Assembly: GCF_050433125.1 (NCBI RefSeq) | Contig: NZ_JBNPXV010000017.1 | Span: 25,765-89,764, forward strand | Source: Roseimarinus sediminis | GTDB lineage: Bacteria; Bacteroidota; Bacteroidia; Bacteroidales; Prolixibacteraceae | DNA length: 64,000 nucleotides | Direction of reading: 5' to 3' | Part shown: piece after piece, positions 16,115-25,216 of the stretch | How the letters are laid out: the number at the start of each line of letters is the position of its first letter | How positions within the stretch are numbered: position 1 is the stretch's first letter | The notes under the pieces: generated by a model | What the model saw: only the letters and a program-made list of their open reading frames with translations | What the model was told of the DNA's origin: nothing | Database searches by the model: none | Made by a program: the position numbers and the translations under genes

Positions 16115-17959
16115 ATGCAGGAACAAACCAATTACACCGAAGAGTCGATACAAACGCTCGAATGGCAGGAACACATACGTCGTCGTCCCGGAATGTATAT
16201 CGGGAAGTTGGGCGATGGCTCGCAGGCCGACGATGGGATTTATGTTTTGCTGAAAGAAGTGATCGATAACTCCATCGATGAATTCATGATGGGGAATGGC
16301 AAAAAAATCAGTGTTGAGGTGTCCGACGAGGAGGTATCAATCAGGGATTATGGGCGTGGAATTCCGCTTGGAAAACTGGTTGATGTGGTTTCAAAAATGA
16401 ATACCGGTGCCAAGTACGACTCGAAAGTATTTAAGAAGTCGGTGGGTTTAAACGGTGTAGGTATCAAAGCGGTAAATGCCCTTTCGTCGAATTTTACCAT
16501 CCGCTCAATCAGGGAAGGCCAGGTAAAAGAGGTTGAATTCAGCGAGGGTCGCCCGGTAAGAGAGGAAAAAATTGAGCATGTTGAAGAAGAAAACGGCACG
16601 CATGTCATCTTTCGCCCCGATGTAAACATCTTTAAAAACTTCCATTACATACCCGATTATATTTCGGCCATGATGAAGAACTACACCTTCCTCAATGCCG
16701 GACTGGTGATCGAATTCAATGGAGAAAAGTATCATTCGAAACATGGTTTGCTCGATTTGCTGAACGAGAATATGGACAGCGAACCGCTTTACCCGGTAGT
16801 TCATCTTAAAGGTGAAGACATTGAGGTCGCATTGACCCATGGCAATCAGTACGGCGAAGATTATTATTCGTTTGTAAACGGACAGCATACCACCCAGGGA
16901 GGAACCCACCTGCAGGCTTTCAGGGAAGCCATCGTAAAAACCATCCGCGATTTTTATAAGAAAGATTTCGATGCTTCCGATATACGGGCTTCAATTATTG
17001 CAGCCATCAGCATTAAGGTAGAAGAACCTGTGTTTGAATCGCAGACCAAGACAAAACTCGGATCGAAGGACATTGGGCCCAACGGTCCCTCGGTACGGAA
17101 TTTTGTGGTGAACTTTGTTCAGACCGAACTCGACAATTACCTGCACAAAAACCAGCCCGTGGCCGAAGTGCTTTTGCGTCGCATTCAGGAATCGGAAAGG
17201 GAGCGAAAGGCCATTTCAGGCATTAAGAAACTGGCCAAGCAAAGGGCCAAAAAAGTCAACCTGCACAACAAGAAATTACGCGATTGCCGGGTTCATTATA
17301 ATTCGAAAGATGACCGGAAAAATGAGTCGAGCATCTTCATAACCGAGGGCGACTCGGCCAGCGGATCGATTACCAAAAGCCGTGATGTCAATACCCAGGC
17401 GGTTTTTAGTTTACGGGGAAAACCACTCAATTCGTACGGACTTACCAAGAAAGTGGTGTACGAGAATGAGGAATTTAACCTTTTGCAGGCCGCACTTAAC
17501 ATAGAAGACGGGCTCGATGAGCTTCGTTACAACAAGGTGATTATTGCCACCGATGCCGATGTCGATGGCATGCACATCAGGCTTTTATTGCTTACCTTCT
17601 TTTTGCAGTTCTTTCCCGAGCTGGTGCGTAAGGGTCATATATACATACTCCAAACGCCCTTGTTCAGAGTACGAAATAAGAAGAAAACCTATTATTGTTA
17701 CTCCGATGAAGAAAGACAGCAGGCCATCCGAAAGGTGGGTACCAATCCTGAGATTACCCGCTTTAAAGGGCTCGGTGAAATTTCGCCCGACGAATTCAAG
17801 GAGTTTATTAACGAAAATATACGACTCGAACCGGTTAGCCTGCACAAGGGCGACTCGATAAAACAAATACTTGAATTTTACATGGGCAAAAACACCCCCG
17901 ACCGTCAGGAGTTCATCATCGAAAACCTGTATGTCGAAAAAGATGATTTAAGCAAATAG
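16115..17959 (+). CDS. parE: DNA topoisomerase IV subunit B (type IIA, GyrB/ParE family)
   Basis: 614 residues from the ATG at 16115, where the family-like start QEQTNYTEESI begins. In-frame GTG 16094 and ATG 16106 are alternatives, but the -7 element ends at 16094. The GHKL ATPase domain shows EVIDNSIDEF, RDYGRGIP and GLNGVGIKAVNAL. The transducer domain follows, then the TOPRIM domain with TEGDSASGS and DADVDGMHI. This subunit binds ATP and drives strand passage; with ParC it unlinks daughter chromosomes. The parC gene follows after 36 bases, which together with length supports topoisomerase IV rather than gyrase, although the families are hard to separate by eye. Confidence 0.92.
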   Translation: MQEQTNYTEESIQTLEWQEHIRRRPGMYIGKLGDGSQADDGIYVLLKEVIDNSIDEFMMGNGKKISVEVSDEEVSIRDYGRGIPLGKLVDVVSKMNTGAKYDSKVFKKSVGLNGVGIKAVNALSSNFTIRSIREGQVKEVEFSEGRPVREEKIEHVEEENGTHVIFRPDVNIFKNFHYIPDYISAMMKNYTFLNAGLVIEFNGEKYHSKHGLLDLLNENMDSEPLYPVVHLKGEDIEVALTHGNQYGEDYYSFVNGQHTTQGGTHLQAFREAIVKTIRDFYKKDFDASDIRASIIAAISIKVEEPVFESQTKTKLGSKDIGPNGPSVRNFVVNFVQTELDNYLHKNQPVAEVLLRRIQESERERKAISGIKKLAKQRAKKVNLHNKKLRDCRVHYNSKDDRKNESSIFITEGDSASGSITKSRDVNTQAVFSLRGKPLNSYGLTKKVVYENEEFNLLQAALNIEDGLDELRYNKVIIATDADVDGMHIRLLLLTFFLQFFPELVRKGHIYILQTPLFRVRNKKKTYYCYSDEERQQAIRKVGTNPEITRFKGLGEISPDEFKEFINENIRLEPVSLHKGDSIKQILEFYMGKNTPDRQEFIIENLYVEKDDLSK

Positions 17960-17995
17960 CAGGAAGCTAGAAAATACGATCAAGCAACAGCATCA

Positions 17996-20659
17996 ATGAG
18001 CAACGAAGAGATCAACAAAAGTCCTGAAGAACAGGGAAACGAAGAACAGGGCAAGGAAAAGCACGAGCTGAAATACCTTGGGGGTATGTACCAGACCTGG
18101 TTTCTTGAGTATGCATCGTACGTGATTCTCGAACGGGCCGTTCCTTATGTTAACGACGGGTTGAAACCAGTGCAGCGGCGCATCATGCATGCCATGCGCG
18201 AAATGGATGATGGCCGTTTTAACAAAGTAGCCAACATCATTGGTCAAACCATGCAGTATCACCCGCACGGTGATGCTTCGATTGGTGATGCGCTGGTACA
18301 GCTGGGTCAAAAAGATTTGCTTGTTGAAACGCAGGGAAACTGGGGAAACATTCTAACAGGCGATGGAGCGGCTGCACCGCGTTACATCGAGGCGCGCCTG
18401 TCGAAGTTTGCCCTCGATGTGGTTTTCAACCCCAAAACCACCATCTGGCAACTGGCCTACGACGGCCGGAAACGCGAACCGGTTACCTTGCCGGTGAAAT
18501 TTCCTTTGCTACTGGCTCAGGGAGTTGAAGGAATCGCGGTTGGTCTGTCAGCCAAAATTCTGCCGCATAATTTCAATGAACTGATCGATGCTGTAATTCT
18601 TCACCTGAAAGGGAAAGCTTTTGAGATCTTTCCCGACTTTCCAACAGGTGGTCTGGTCGATGTTTCGAAATACAACGACGGGATTCGCGGAGGCAATATC
18701 CGAATCAGGGCAAAAATTGAGAAGGTAGATCATAAAACCCTGGCAATTACAGAAACTCCCTTTGGGCGAACCACTTCAAGCCTCATCGAATCGATCATCA
18801 AGGCCAACGACAAGGGAAAAATTAAAATCAAGAAAATTGATGACAATACGGCCGAGCACGTCGAAATTCTGATACACCTCGGCCCCGGGGTGTCGAGCGA
18901 TAAAACCATCGATGCACTCTATGCCTTTACCGACTGTGAGATATCGGTTTCACCCAATGCCTGTATTATCGAAGACGATAAGCCGCACTTTATCGGGGTG
19001 AGTGACATTTTACGGAAAAATGCCATGCAAACAGTCGACTTGCTGAAACTTGAACTCGAAATCCGAAAGGGAGAACTTGAACAGGCCTGGCATTTTGCAT
19101 CGCTCGAAAAGATTTTCATTGAGGAGCGGATTTATAAGGACAAGGGTTTTGAAGACAGCGACAACATGGACGAAGCAGTGGCTCATATTGACCAGCGGCT
19201 TGAACCCTGGAAACCAAAGCTGCGCCGGGAGGTTACCCGTGACGACATCCTAAAGCTGATGGAAATCAGAATGGCCCGTATTCTCAAGTTCAACAAAGAA
19301 AAGGCCAACGATCATATTCTTTCCATCGAGGATGAAATAGCTGAAATAATACATCACATCGAAAACATTATTCCATACACCATTGCATATTATAACCGCA
19401 TTAAAAGCAAGTATGGAAAAGGACGTGAACGTAAATCGGAAATTCGCAGCTTCGAAAATATTGTGGCTACCAAGGTGGTAGTGGCCAACGAAAAGTTATA
19501 TGTCGATTACGAAGAAGGCTTTATGGGTACAGGCCTTAAAAAGGCCGAATATGTTTGCGACTGTTCCGACATCGACGACATCATTGTTTTCCGGCGCGAC
19601 GGAACTTATTTTGTTACCAAAGTGTCGGAAAAGGCCTTCATCGGGAAGAATATTCTGCACCTTGCCGTATTTAAAAAGAACGACAAGCGGACCATTTATA
19701 ACCTGGTGTACCGCGATGGCCGGGCAGGTGCTACTTTTATGAAGCGCTTTGCTGTGACCAGCATCACCCGCGATAAGGAATACAACATGACCAAGGGGAC
19801 CGCCGGCACACGTATTTTGCATTTTAGCGCGAATCCAAATGGCGAAGCCGAAGTGCTGAGGGTAACCCTGAAACCCAAACCACGCCTGAAAAAGCTGATT
19901 TTCGATATCGATCTCGGTGAACTGGCCATTAAAGGACGTCAGAGTATGGGAAATCTTGTGACCAAGAACGACGTGCACAAAATTACCCTCCGTGAAAAGG
20001 GTGCTTCAACACTCGGTGGCCGTAAAATTTATTTCGACCCCGATGTAAAACGACTCAACGCCGACAAAAGGGGTGATTTTCTGGGCGAGTTCCAGGGCGA
20101 CGATCGCATCCTGGTCATTACCCGCTCGGGCAATTTTGAATTGTACAATTTTGATCTTGAAAATCACTTCCCCGAAGACATCCTGATTATCGAGAAATTC
20201 AATCCCAAAAAGACCATGAGTGTGGTTTACTGGGAAAATGAACAGGAGTTTTACTATGTGAAACGTTTTCAGATTGACGAAGACATCCCTATTGGTAAAA
20301 CACAAAATTTTATTGGTGATAACCCCGACAATCGGCTGATTAGCATTACCTGGGTTCACTATCCACGGTTTGAACTCGAATTTGGAGGTAAAAACAGCGA
20401 CCGGGAAAATGAAATTGTGGAGGTAGCCGAATTTATCGGAGTGAAATCGTTTAAAGCACGGGGAAAACGTTTGACCAATTACGACATTAAAAATGTAAAG
20501 GAAATTGAACCGGTGGTGAAGGATGAAGATGAACATGAGCCACTGTTGGAGGATGAGCAGCCGGAAACAGATGCTGCGCTTGATGATATTCCTTTTGAAA
20601 TTAATCGCGGAAAGAAGGAAAAGGATGATGACGATGAAAACCAGATGTCGTTGTTCTGA
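17996..20659 (+). CDS. parC: DNA topoisomerase IV subunit A (type IIA, GyrA/ParC family)
   Basis: 887 residues. The breakage-reunion domain includes PYVNDGLKPVQRRI, a YHPHGDASIGDAL region and the catalytic tyrosine, Tyr130 in APRYIEARL. A long coiled coil and tower follow, then a beta-pinwheel-like C-terminal region. The last 50 or so residues are highly charged and end exactly in NQMSLF, which resembles the QL(S/D)LF peptide that binds the DNA polymerase sliding clamp. The enzyme cuts and reseals DNA to separate linked chromosomes. It is co-transcribed with parE just upstream. The assignment to ParC rather than GyrA rests on the pairing and the lack of a clear GyrA-box, so the symbol is likely but not certain. 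Confidence 0.92.
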   Translation: MSNEEINKSPEEQGNEEQGKEKHELKYLGGMYQTWFLEYASYVILERAVPYVNDGLKPVQRRIMHAMREMDDGRFNKVANIIGQTMQYHPHGDASIGDALVQLGQKDLLVETQGNWGNILTGDGAAAPRYIEARLSKFALDVVFNPKTTIWQLAYDGRKREPVTLPVKFPLLLAQGVEGIAVGLSAKILPHNFNELIDAVILHLKGKAFEIFPDFPTGGLVDVSKYNDGIRGGNIRIRAKIEKVDHKTLAITETPFGRTTSSLIESIIKANDKGKIKIKKIDDNTAEHVEILIHLGPGVSSDKTIDALYAFTDCEISVSPNACIIEDDKPHFIGVSDILRKNAMQTVDLLKLELEIRKGELEQAWHFASLEKIFIEERIYKDKGFEDSDNMDEAVAHIDQRLEPWKPKLRREVTRDDILKLMEIRMARILKFNKEKANDHILSIEDEIAEIIHHIENIIPYTIAYYNRIKSKYGKGRERKSEIRSFENIVATKVVVANEKLYVDYEEGFMGTGLKKAEYVCDCSDIDDIIVFRRDGTYFVTKVSEKAFIGKNILHLAVFKKNDKRTIYNLVYRDGRAGATFMKRFAVTSITRDKEYNMTKGTAGTRILHFSANPNGEAEVLRVTLKPKPRLKKLIFDIDLGELAIKGRQSMGNLVTKNDVHKITLREKGASTLGGRKIYFDPDVKRLNADKRGDFLGEFQGDDRILVITRSGNFELYNFDLENHFPEDILIIEKFNPKKTMSVVYWENEQEFYYVKRFQIDEDIPIGKTQNFIGDNPDNRLISITWVHYPRFELEFGGKNSDRENEIVEVAEFIGVKSFKARGKRLTNYDIKNVKEIEPVVKDEDEHEPLLEDEQPETDAALDDIPFEINRGKKEKDDDDENQMSLF

Positions 20660-20664
20660 CCGTA

Positions 20665-20830
20665 AATCCCCGGCCCCCTGAATTGGGGGGAGGAATCGCA
20701 TGAGCAGGTTTTGTATATTAAACCCGGATTATTCGCAAATAATCCTCCCGCCCCCCGGAACGACAAAGATTCAGTAAAACGCTTTTCAGAAGTTAAACTT
20801 TGTCTAAGGCGGCCCGCCAGTTGGCGGGTG
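20665..20830. repeat. Cluster of palindromes behind parC
   Basis: Three stems follow the parC stop. They are CCCCC TGAATT GGGGG (20674-20689), GGATTATT CGCA AATAATCC (20726-20745, perfect) and CCCGCCA GT TGGCGGG (20813-20828, perfect). The GGGGGGAGGAAT at 20685 can also pair with AATCCTCCCGCCCCCC at 20740-20755. None has a clear T-run behind it, so these look more like a REP- or MITE-type insertion than a simple terminator. Confidence 0.6.
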
Positions 20831-20912
20831 AACTTTATTCTTATTTTTAAATGATGAATAGTTCAGGTGAAAGTATTATAAAACAATTGCGAACGGGATC
20901 TAAAATTTAATT

Positions 20913-21428
20913 ATGAGAATTTACCTGATAGGATATATGGGAAGCGGCAAATCGACCGTGGGAAAAGGCCTGGCCAAAAAACTTAAGCTGTCGTTTATAG
21001 ACATGGACCATTTTATTGAAGAGCGCAACTTCAGGTCGATCCCTCAGATATTTGCCGAAGAGGGAGAAGACGGGTTTCGTAAAATTGAGCAAAAGGCCCT
21101 GCACGAACTGTCTGAATTCGACGATGTGCTTATAGCCACCGGCGGAGGAGCACCCTGTTTCTTCAATAATGTGGAAGTAATGAATCAGACAGGCCTTACC
21201 GTTTATCTCGATGGAAGCCCGCGCATACTGGCCGAACGACTTAAAAACTCAAAAACAGAACGGCCCTTAATTCAAGGCAAAACTTATCCCGAACTGGTGA
21301 AGTTCATTGGTGAAACACTGGCCAAAAGGGAGCAATGGTACAAACAGGCCAAAATTGTGCTTCCTTTCGACCACGATTTGAGCGATGAGGAAGTATATCA
21401 GCTTGTGGCACCACAGCTTGACATTTAA
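20913..21428 (+). CDS. aroK: Shikimate kinase
   Basis: 171 residues, the usual length. The P-loop GYMGSGKSTVGKGLA lies at residues 7-21, followed by the shikimate-binding DMDHFIEE (DxD motif). An adenine-site/core-binding ATGGGAP and a lid region with ERPLIQG follow. The enzyme phosphorylates shikimate with ATP in the pathway to chorismate and aromatic amino acids. No other aro genes are next to it; it is flanked by the parC palindromes and the convergent YccS-like gene. It stands as a single-gene unit. High confidence. Confidence 0.95.
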   Translation: MRIYLIGYMGSGKSTVGKGLAKKLKLSFIDMDHFIEERNFRSIPQIFAEEGEDGFRKIEQKALHELSEFDDVLIATGGGAPCFFNNVEVMNQTGLTVYLDGSPRILAERLKNSKTERPLIQGKTYPELVKFIGETLAKREQWYKQAKIVLPFDHDLSDEEVYQLVAPQLDI

Positions 21429-21492
21429 TGATGTTTTGCGCTTTGCATTGATTGGATAATGCCATTCTGGCTTTTAGCTCACGGGCAGGTGA

Positions 21493-23679
21493 TCATGATT
21501 CAGATGATTGCTGATCAGGTTTTCCTTTTGTTGCAGCAGCATTGAAATAGCCTGTTTCATCAATGAGCTGTCCTGTTACTTCGGCAAGGTTGAAGAGCAA
21601 AATGTACTGTTGCCGGCCGTCGCCTGTAGTTTCCGTTTTCAGTTTTTCCCTGATTTCATTCAATAATTCATGGGAAGCAAAACCAGCTTTTTTCCCTGTA
21701 CCAATCGCTTGGGATGCCGTGTTGAGTGCAGCCAAAATCTGCTTGCTGATGGTTCCGAAATTGTCAACTGCTGTACTTTGCGTTTCGCGATGGACTCCCA
21801 GCGCCGAAAGATAGGATAACAGTGCGTGATTGAGATAGGTAAGTCTGAAAGCCTGTTTTCGGAATTGTCGCTGGCTGGCGGGCTCCAATTGCATGTTTTG
21901 CCAGGCTGCAGCCAGTTCATTATCGGCACGGTGCGCTTCCCTTCGTGCCAGACGGTATTCAAAATTGTCGGAATGATCTTTTCGGGAGTATTCTTTCAGT
22001 ATGGCTTCAAAATATAAGTGGTTTTTATTCAGTGCAAGGGTCAGCAGCTGCGGGAGTTTTTTTCCCTGCCAGTCGGGCCATAAAAGTCTTACCGATGCAA
22101 AAGCCAATACGGCACCTATCAGTGTATCGAACATGCGCGGCAGCATGACTGCGACCCCTTTGTTTGCGATTAAATTAAAAGCACATAAAACAAAAATGGT
22201 AACAAATACGACCGATAAGGCATAGCGACGTTTCATCCACAAAAAAAAGAAGTAGGCTGCTATCAGCATCAGAAGTAACTGTCCGGCAAAGGTGAGTAAC
22301 TGAACGATGGCCACGCCTGCAAACACCCCGCTGAGGGTTCCCAGTACCCGCTGTGAAAATCTTCGGCGGGTAGCACTGTAATTGGGTTGTAGCACAAACA
22401 GTATGGTCAGGATGATCCATTCTCCCTTTTCAATTTGAAACCATTCGGAAATAAAAAATCCAATCAGAAAACTCAAGCTGAGTCGGATGGCATACCTGAA
22501 GCGTGGATGCTTTGTGCTGAGCTGATCTTTGATGCGCTTTATAATTGATCGTTCGTCTCTTTCGAGGCGGGGCATCATCAGGTAAGCCGATTGTGTGGTA
22601 ATGTTTTTAAGCGCTTCATTCGATCGGGTAAGGTTCAGCACCAGCAGTTCAAGTGCCTGATGTTTGCCATTTGATCCGGAGTTTAGTTGCTGGTTAATGG
22701 TTTGTATCATCCATTGCAGCGCGACAGGATGTTTGTAAGCCGTTTTACTGAGTAAACTGTTGGCAAACAGTTTACTTGCCTCCGATAATTGGTGCATTGT
22801 TTGTCCAATGCCTTCGAGCAGGTCGGTGTGTTCGCGCCGTTCGCTAAGCGCTTCATACTTGTCGTGGCTCGAGGCGGCACGTTCATGAAGGCTTTGCAGC
22901 ACCATGAAATAATGAAAATAGGGTACCAGCGGCGATTGATCTTTTAGTGCATCGGCATAACTGTTTAATACCTCTTTACAGCGGTCGAGGGCGCCAACGG
23001 TCTCAATGTTCAAAAGTGCCAGGCGGTTTCTGATTTCAGTCTGTACTTCCTTATCGCTGGGGAACAAACGGGATTTCTCGTTAAAATAAGCTGCCAGTGC
23101 CGTGTAGCCGCGTGCCAGTTGTTCTTCAAGCAGGCGCCAGGGCCAAAGGTACAATATCAGCAACGAAATGATGCCGTAAAACAGCGCCCCGGCTGTAAGT
23201 AGCAAGGGCTGCCAGTACCATGCCGGACTAATGTCGCTTCCGAGCATGGTGTAAATGCCTACCAGCAGAGCACCAAAGGTTACGCCCCTGTATCTTTCGC
23301 TGATACCCCCCACAATAATGAAGAATACGGTCGAAAGTGCCAGCCCAATGCCCAACACAATGGGATAGTGATGCAGCATTTCGACAGCCAAACTTGAAAC
23401 TGCAAAACTCACTACCTTAAGCAAGCTTGATTTGATACGGCCGCTTGGATGATCATCGGTTTCCGACAAGGCGCCGGCCAGGGCTCCCAGGGCGAGGGTG
23501 ACGGCAAAAAAGGAGTATCCAAGCACTACGGCCGGAATGGCGAGCAAAGCAATAACCAGACTGGCCTTTGCCGCATGCAGGCGGTCGGGATGAACCAACA
23601 GCGGCATGAGCAACTTTTTAATCCGTTTGCCTTGTTCTTCTTTGAATATGCCTTTTTGCATCGATCCTGGCTTCTGCAT
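21493..23679 (-). CDS. YccS/FUSC-family inner membrane protein
   Basis: 728 residues with two blocks of hydrophobic helices (about 35-185 and 395-540), each followed by a long soluble helical segment. This is the layout of the YccS/YhfK family within the FUSC superfamily. A family-like stretch KGEWIILTILFVLQPNYSAT opens the second block. Family members resemble aromatic-acid exporters such as AaeB, but YccS itself has no settled substrate. The ATG overlaps the stop codon of the CAP-domain gene by one base (TAATG), so translation is probably coupled. It is convergent with aroK. Family call is firm, transport function inferred. Confidence 0.85.
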   Translation of the reverse strand: MQKPGSMQKGIFKEEQGKRIKKLLMPLLVHPDRLHAAKASLVIALLAIPAVVLGYSFFAVTLALGALAGALSETDDHPSGRIKSSLLKVVSFAVSSLAVEMLHHYPIVLGIGLALSTVFFIIVGGISERYRGVTFGALLVGIYTMLGSDISPAWYWQPLLLTAGALFYGIISLLILYLWPWRLLEEQLARGYTALAAYFNEKSRLFPSDKEVQTEIRNRLALLNIETVGALDRCKEVLNSYADALKDQSPLVPYFHYFMVLQSLHERAASSHDKYEALSERREHTDLLEGIGQTMHQLSEASKLFANSLLSKTAYKHPVALQWMIQTINQQLNSGSNGKHQALELLVLNLTRSNEALKNITTQSAYLMMPRLERDERSIIKRIKDQLSTKHPRFRYAIRLSLSFLIGFFISEWFQIEKGEWIILTILFVLQPNYSATRRRFSQRVLGTLSGVFAGVAIVQLLTFAGQLLLMLIAAYFFFLWMKRRYALSVVFVTIFVLCAFNLIANKGVAVMLPRMFDTLIGAVLAFASVRLLWPDWQGKKLPQLLTLALNKNHLYFEAILKEYSRKDHSDNFEYRLARREAHRADNELAAAWQNMQLEPASQRQFRKQAFRLTYLNHALLSYLSALGVHRETQSTAVDNFGTISKQILAALNTASQAIGTGKKAGFASHELLNEIREKLKTETTGDGRQQYILLFNLAEVTGQLIDETGYFNAAATKGKPDQQSSES

Positions 23680-24350
23680 TAATGCTTTTCGGTAAAGCTG
23701 CTAGCATAATTGATGACACACATTTCTCCGTATTTGTGAGCACCTGTTGCTACTCCGGTGTGATGATAATCAGCGCTTAGAAGTGTGTTTCGGTGACCGC
23801 GTGAGCGCACCCCGTCGTCGATTAATAAGGATATAATGATAAAACGAGGTTCAGCATCGCCATAATGAATGTTCTCGGCAAAATATCCGGTAAAAGTACC
23901 GAAGCGGTTCAGTCGGCTGTCGGGTGTACTGTTGTCGCTGCCCCGATGACCCGTTTTGCCCGTATTTCCCTGGTCGTATACCAATAGTTCACAGGCTTTT
24001 GTCATTCCGTTCGATGGATAAAGTATGGGTGCCGGTGAAGCCTGTTTCAATACTTTTAGACATTCCTGTAAGGCACTTCTTCCTTCTTCTGTCTGGTAAG
24101 GAGTTTTTCCGGGAATCTTCAGCAGCTTCCCCGAATAAAAAGCCTCCATCCACTGCATGTGTTGTTGGGCATACATGGCCGGATTATAACGTAACATATT
24201 CATCTCGAGAACAATATCTTTTTCTTGCTCCGATAAATAACTGACCTCACGCGCTGTGTCGAGTTCTTTAAGTGGCCACACAAAGGCTTCCTGAGCGTTT
24301 GTGTTTGTTGTCATCGTAAAAAGAAACAGCAGAAGTAGTAGTTTGTCCAT
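23679..24350 (-). CDS. Secreted CAP-domain (SCP/PR1-like) protein
   Basis: 223 residues with a signal peptide over about residues 1-19 ending in TNA. The mature part is a CAP domain: EMNMLRYNPAMYAQQH near the start, GHRGSDNSTPDSRLNRFG, then AENIHYG, RGHRNTLLS and HHTGVATG. The histidines and glutamate that line the CAP cavity appear present (His in GHRGS, Glu in AENI, His in HHTG). Bacterial CAP proteins are secreted and mostly uncharacterised. The 3' end overlaps the start of the YccS-like gene by one base, so the two products are likely made together. Family call is good, function unknown. Confidence 0.85.
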   Translation of the reverse strand: MDKLLLLLFLFTMTTNTNAQEAFVWPLKELDTAREVSYLSEQEKDIVLEMNMLRYNPAMYAQQHMQWMEAFYSGKLLKIPGKTPYQTEEGRSALQECLKVLKQASPAPILYPSNGMTKACELLVYDQGNTGKTGHRGSDNSTPDSRLNRFGTFTGYFAENIHYGDAEPRFIIISLLIDDGVRSRGHRNTLLSADYHHTGVATGAHKYGEMCVINYASSFTEKH

Positions 24351-24447
24351 ATTTATTGGGTTAAAGCTGTACGATCATTATATGTATAGAAATACATCGT
24401 TTTATGGCGCTATTCCTGATTATGATTATAACTTAAAATATTGAAAC

Positions 24448-25164
24448 TTATTGTTTCAAATTGCTGGACGAAGCTTCATCGAGCCACCAGGTAAGTTGTC
24501 CGTTTTCGGCTTTGATATGGCTTGCCGGCAGTGTTTCATTTTTATCGATGATGACTTCTTTTACTTTTGCAGCTTTCTTTTCACCGGTAGCCAGGAAAAT
24601 AATGTTTTTCGAATTGTTGATAAGCGGACCCGTGAGGGAAATTCTTTTTTGGCCCGATTCGGGATGCGATGCTACCACAGCTATTTCCGGTGAAGTGATG
24701 TATCCGATCTGATGGGGAAAAATGGAAGCGGTGTGTCCATCTTCGCCCAGCCCAAGGAGCATGATATCAAACACAGGCAGACCATTTGCTTTTGGCAGAA
24801 GCTTTTGTATTTTTTCAGAATAACTAAGCGCTTCATCTTCAGGCCTGTTTTCACCTATCACCCGGTGAATGTTTTCTTCGGGTATTCCAATGGGCTGCAG
24901 CCAAAGCTCCCTGGCCCATTTGTAGTTACTGTCGTCGTGATCGGGACCGACACAGCGGTCGTCGCCCCACCAAAAATGAAAGCGATCGTTACAGAGCTCA
25001 GATCCGTATTTTTCGGTTAATTCCCTGAAGATGGCCTTAGGGGTCGAGCCTCCTGATAAGGCAATATGTACTGCTTTATTTCCGTTTTGTTTTGCTGTTT
25101 TCTGCATGATTGAAGCAAATGCATCAGCAATCTCTCGGGTGTTGTTATAAATTTCAATATTCAT
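24448..25164 (-). CDS. pgl: 6-phosphogluconolactonase
   Basis: 238 residues of the NagB-like/DevB type. Motifs include the N-terminal ALSGGSTPKAIF phosphate-binding loop, WWGDDRCV and the central LLGLGEDGHTASIFP. The enzyme hydrolyses 6-phosphogluconolactone, the product of the zwf enzyme encoded 52 bases upstream on the same strand, in the oxidative pentose phosphate pathway. The third step, 6-phosphogluconate dehydrogenase, is not in the window. High confidence. Confidence 0.95.
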   Translation of the reverse strand: MNIEIYNNTREIADAFASIMQKTAKQNGNKAVHIALSGGSTPKAIFRELTEKYGSELCNDRFHFWWGDDRCVGPDHDDSNYKWARELWLQPIGIPEENIHRVIGENRPEDEALSYSEKIQKLLPKANGLPVFDIMLLGLGEDGHTASIFPHQIGYITSPEIAVVASHPESGQKRISLTGPLINNSKNIIFLATGEKKAAKVKEVIIDKNETLPASHIKAENGQLTWWLDEASSSNLKQ

Positions 25165-25216
25165 TTTCCGAATTGGTTTAAGTGTTTTAATTTTTCACAC
25201 ATTGCTAAAAGCAGGT

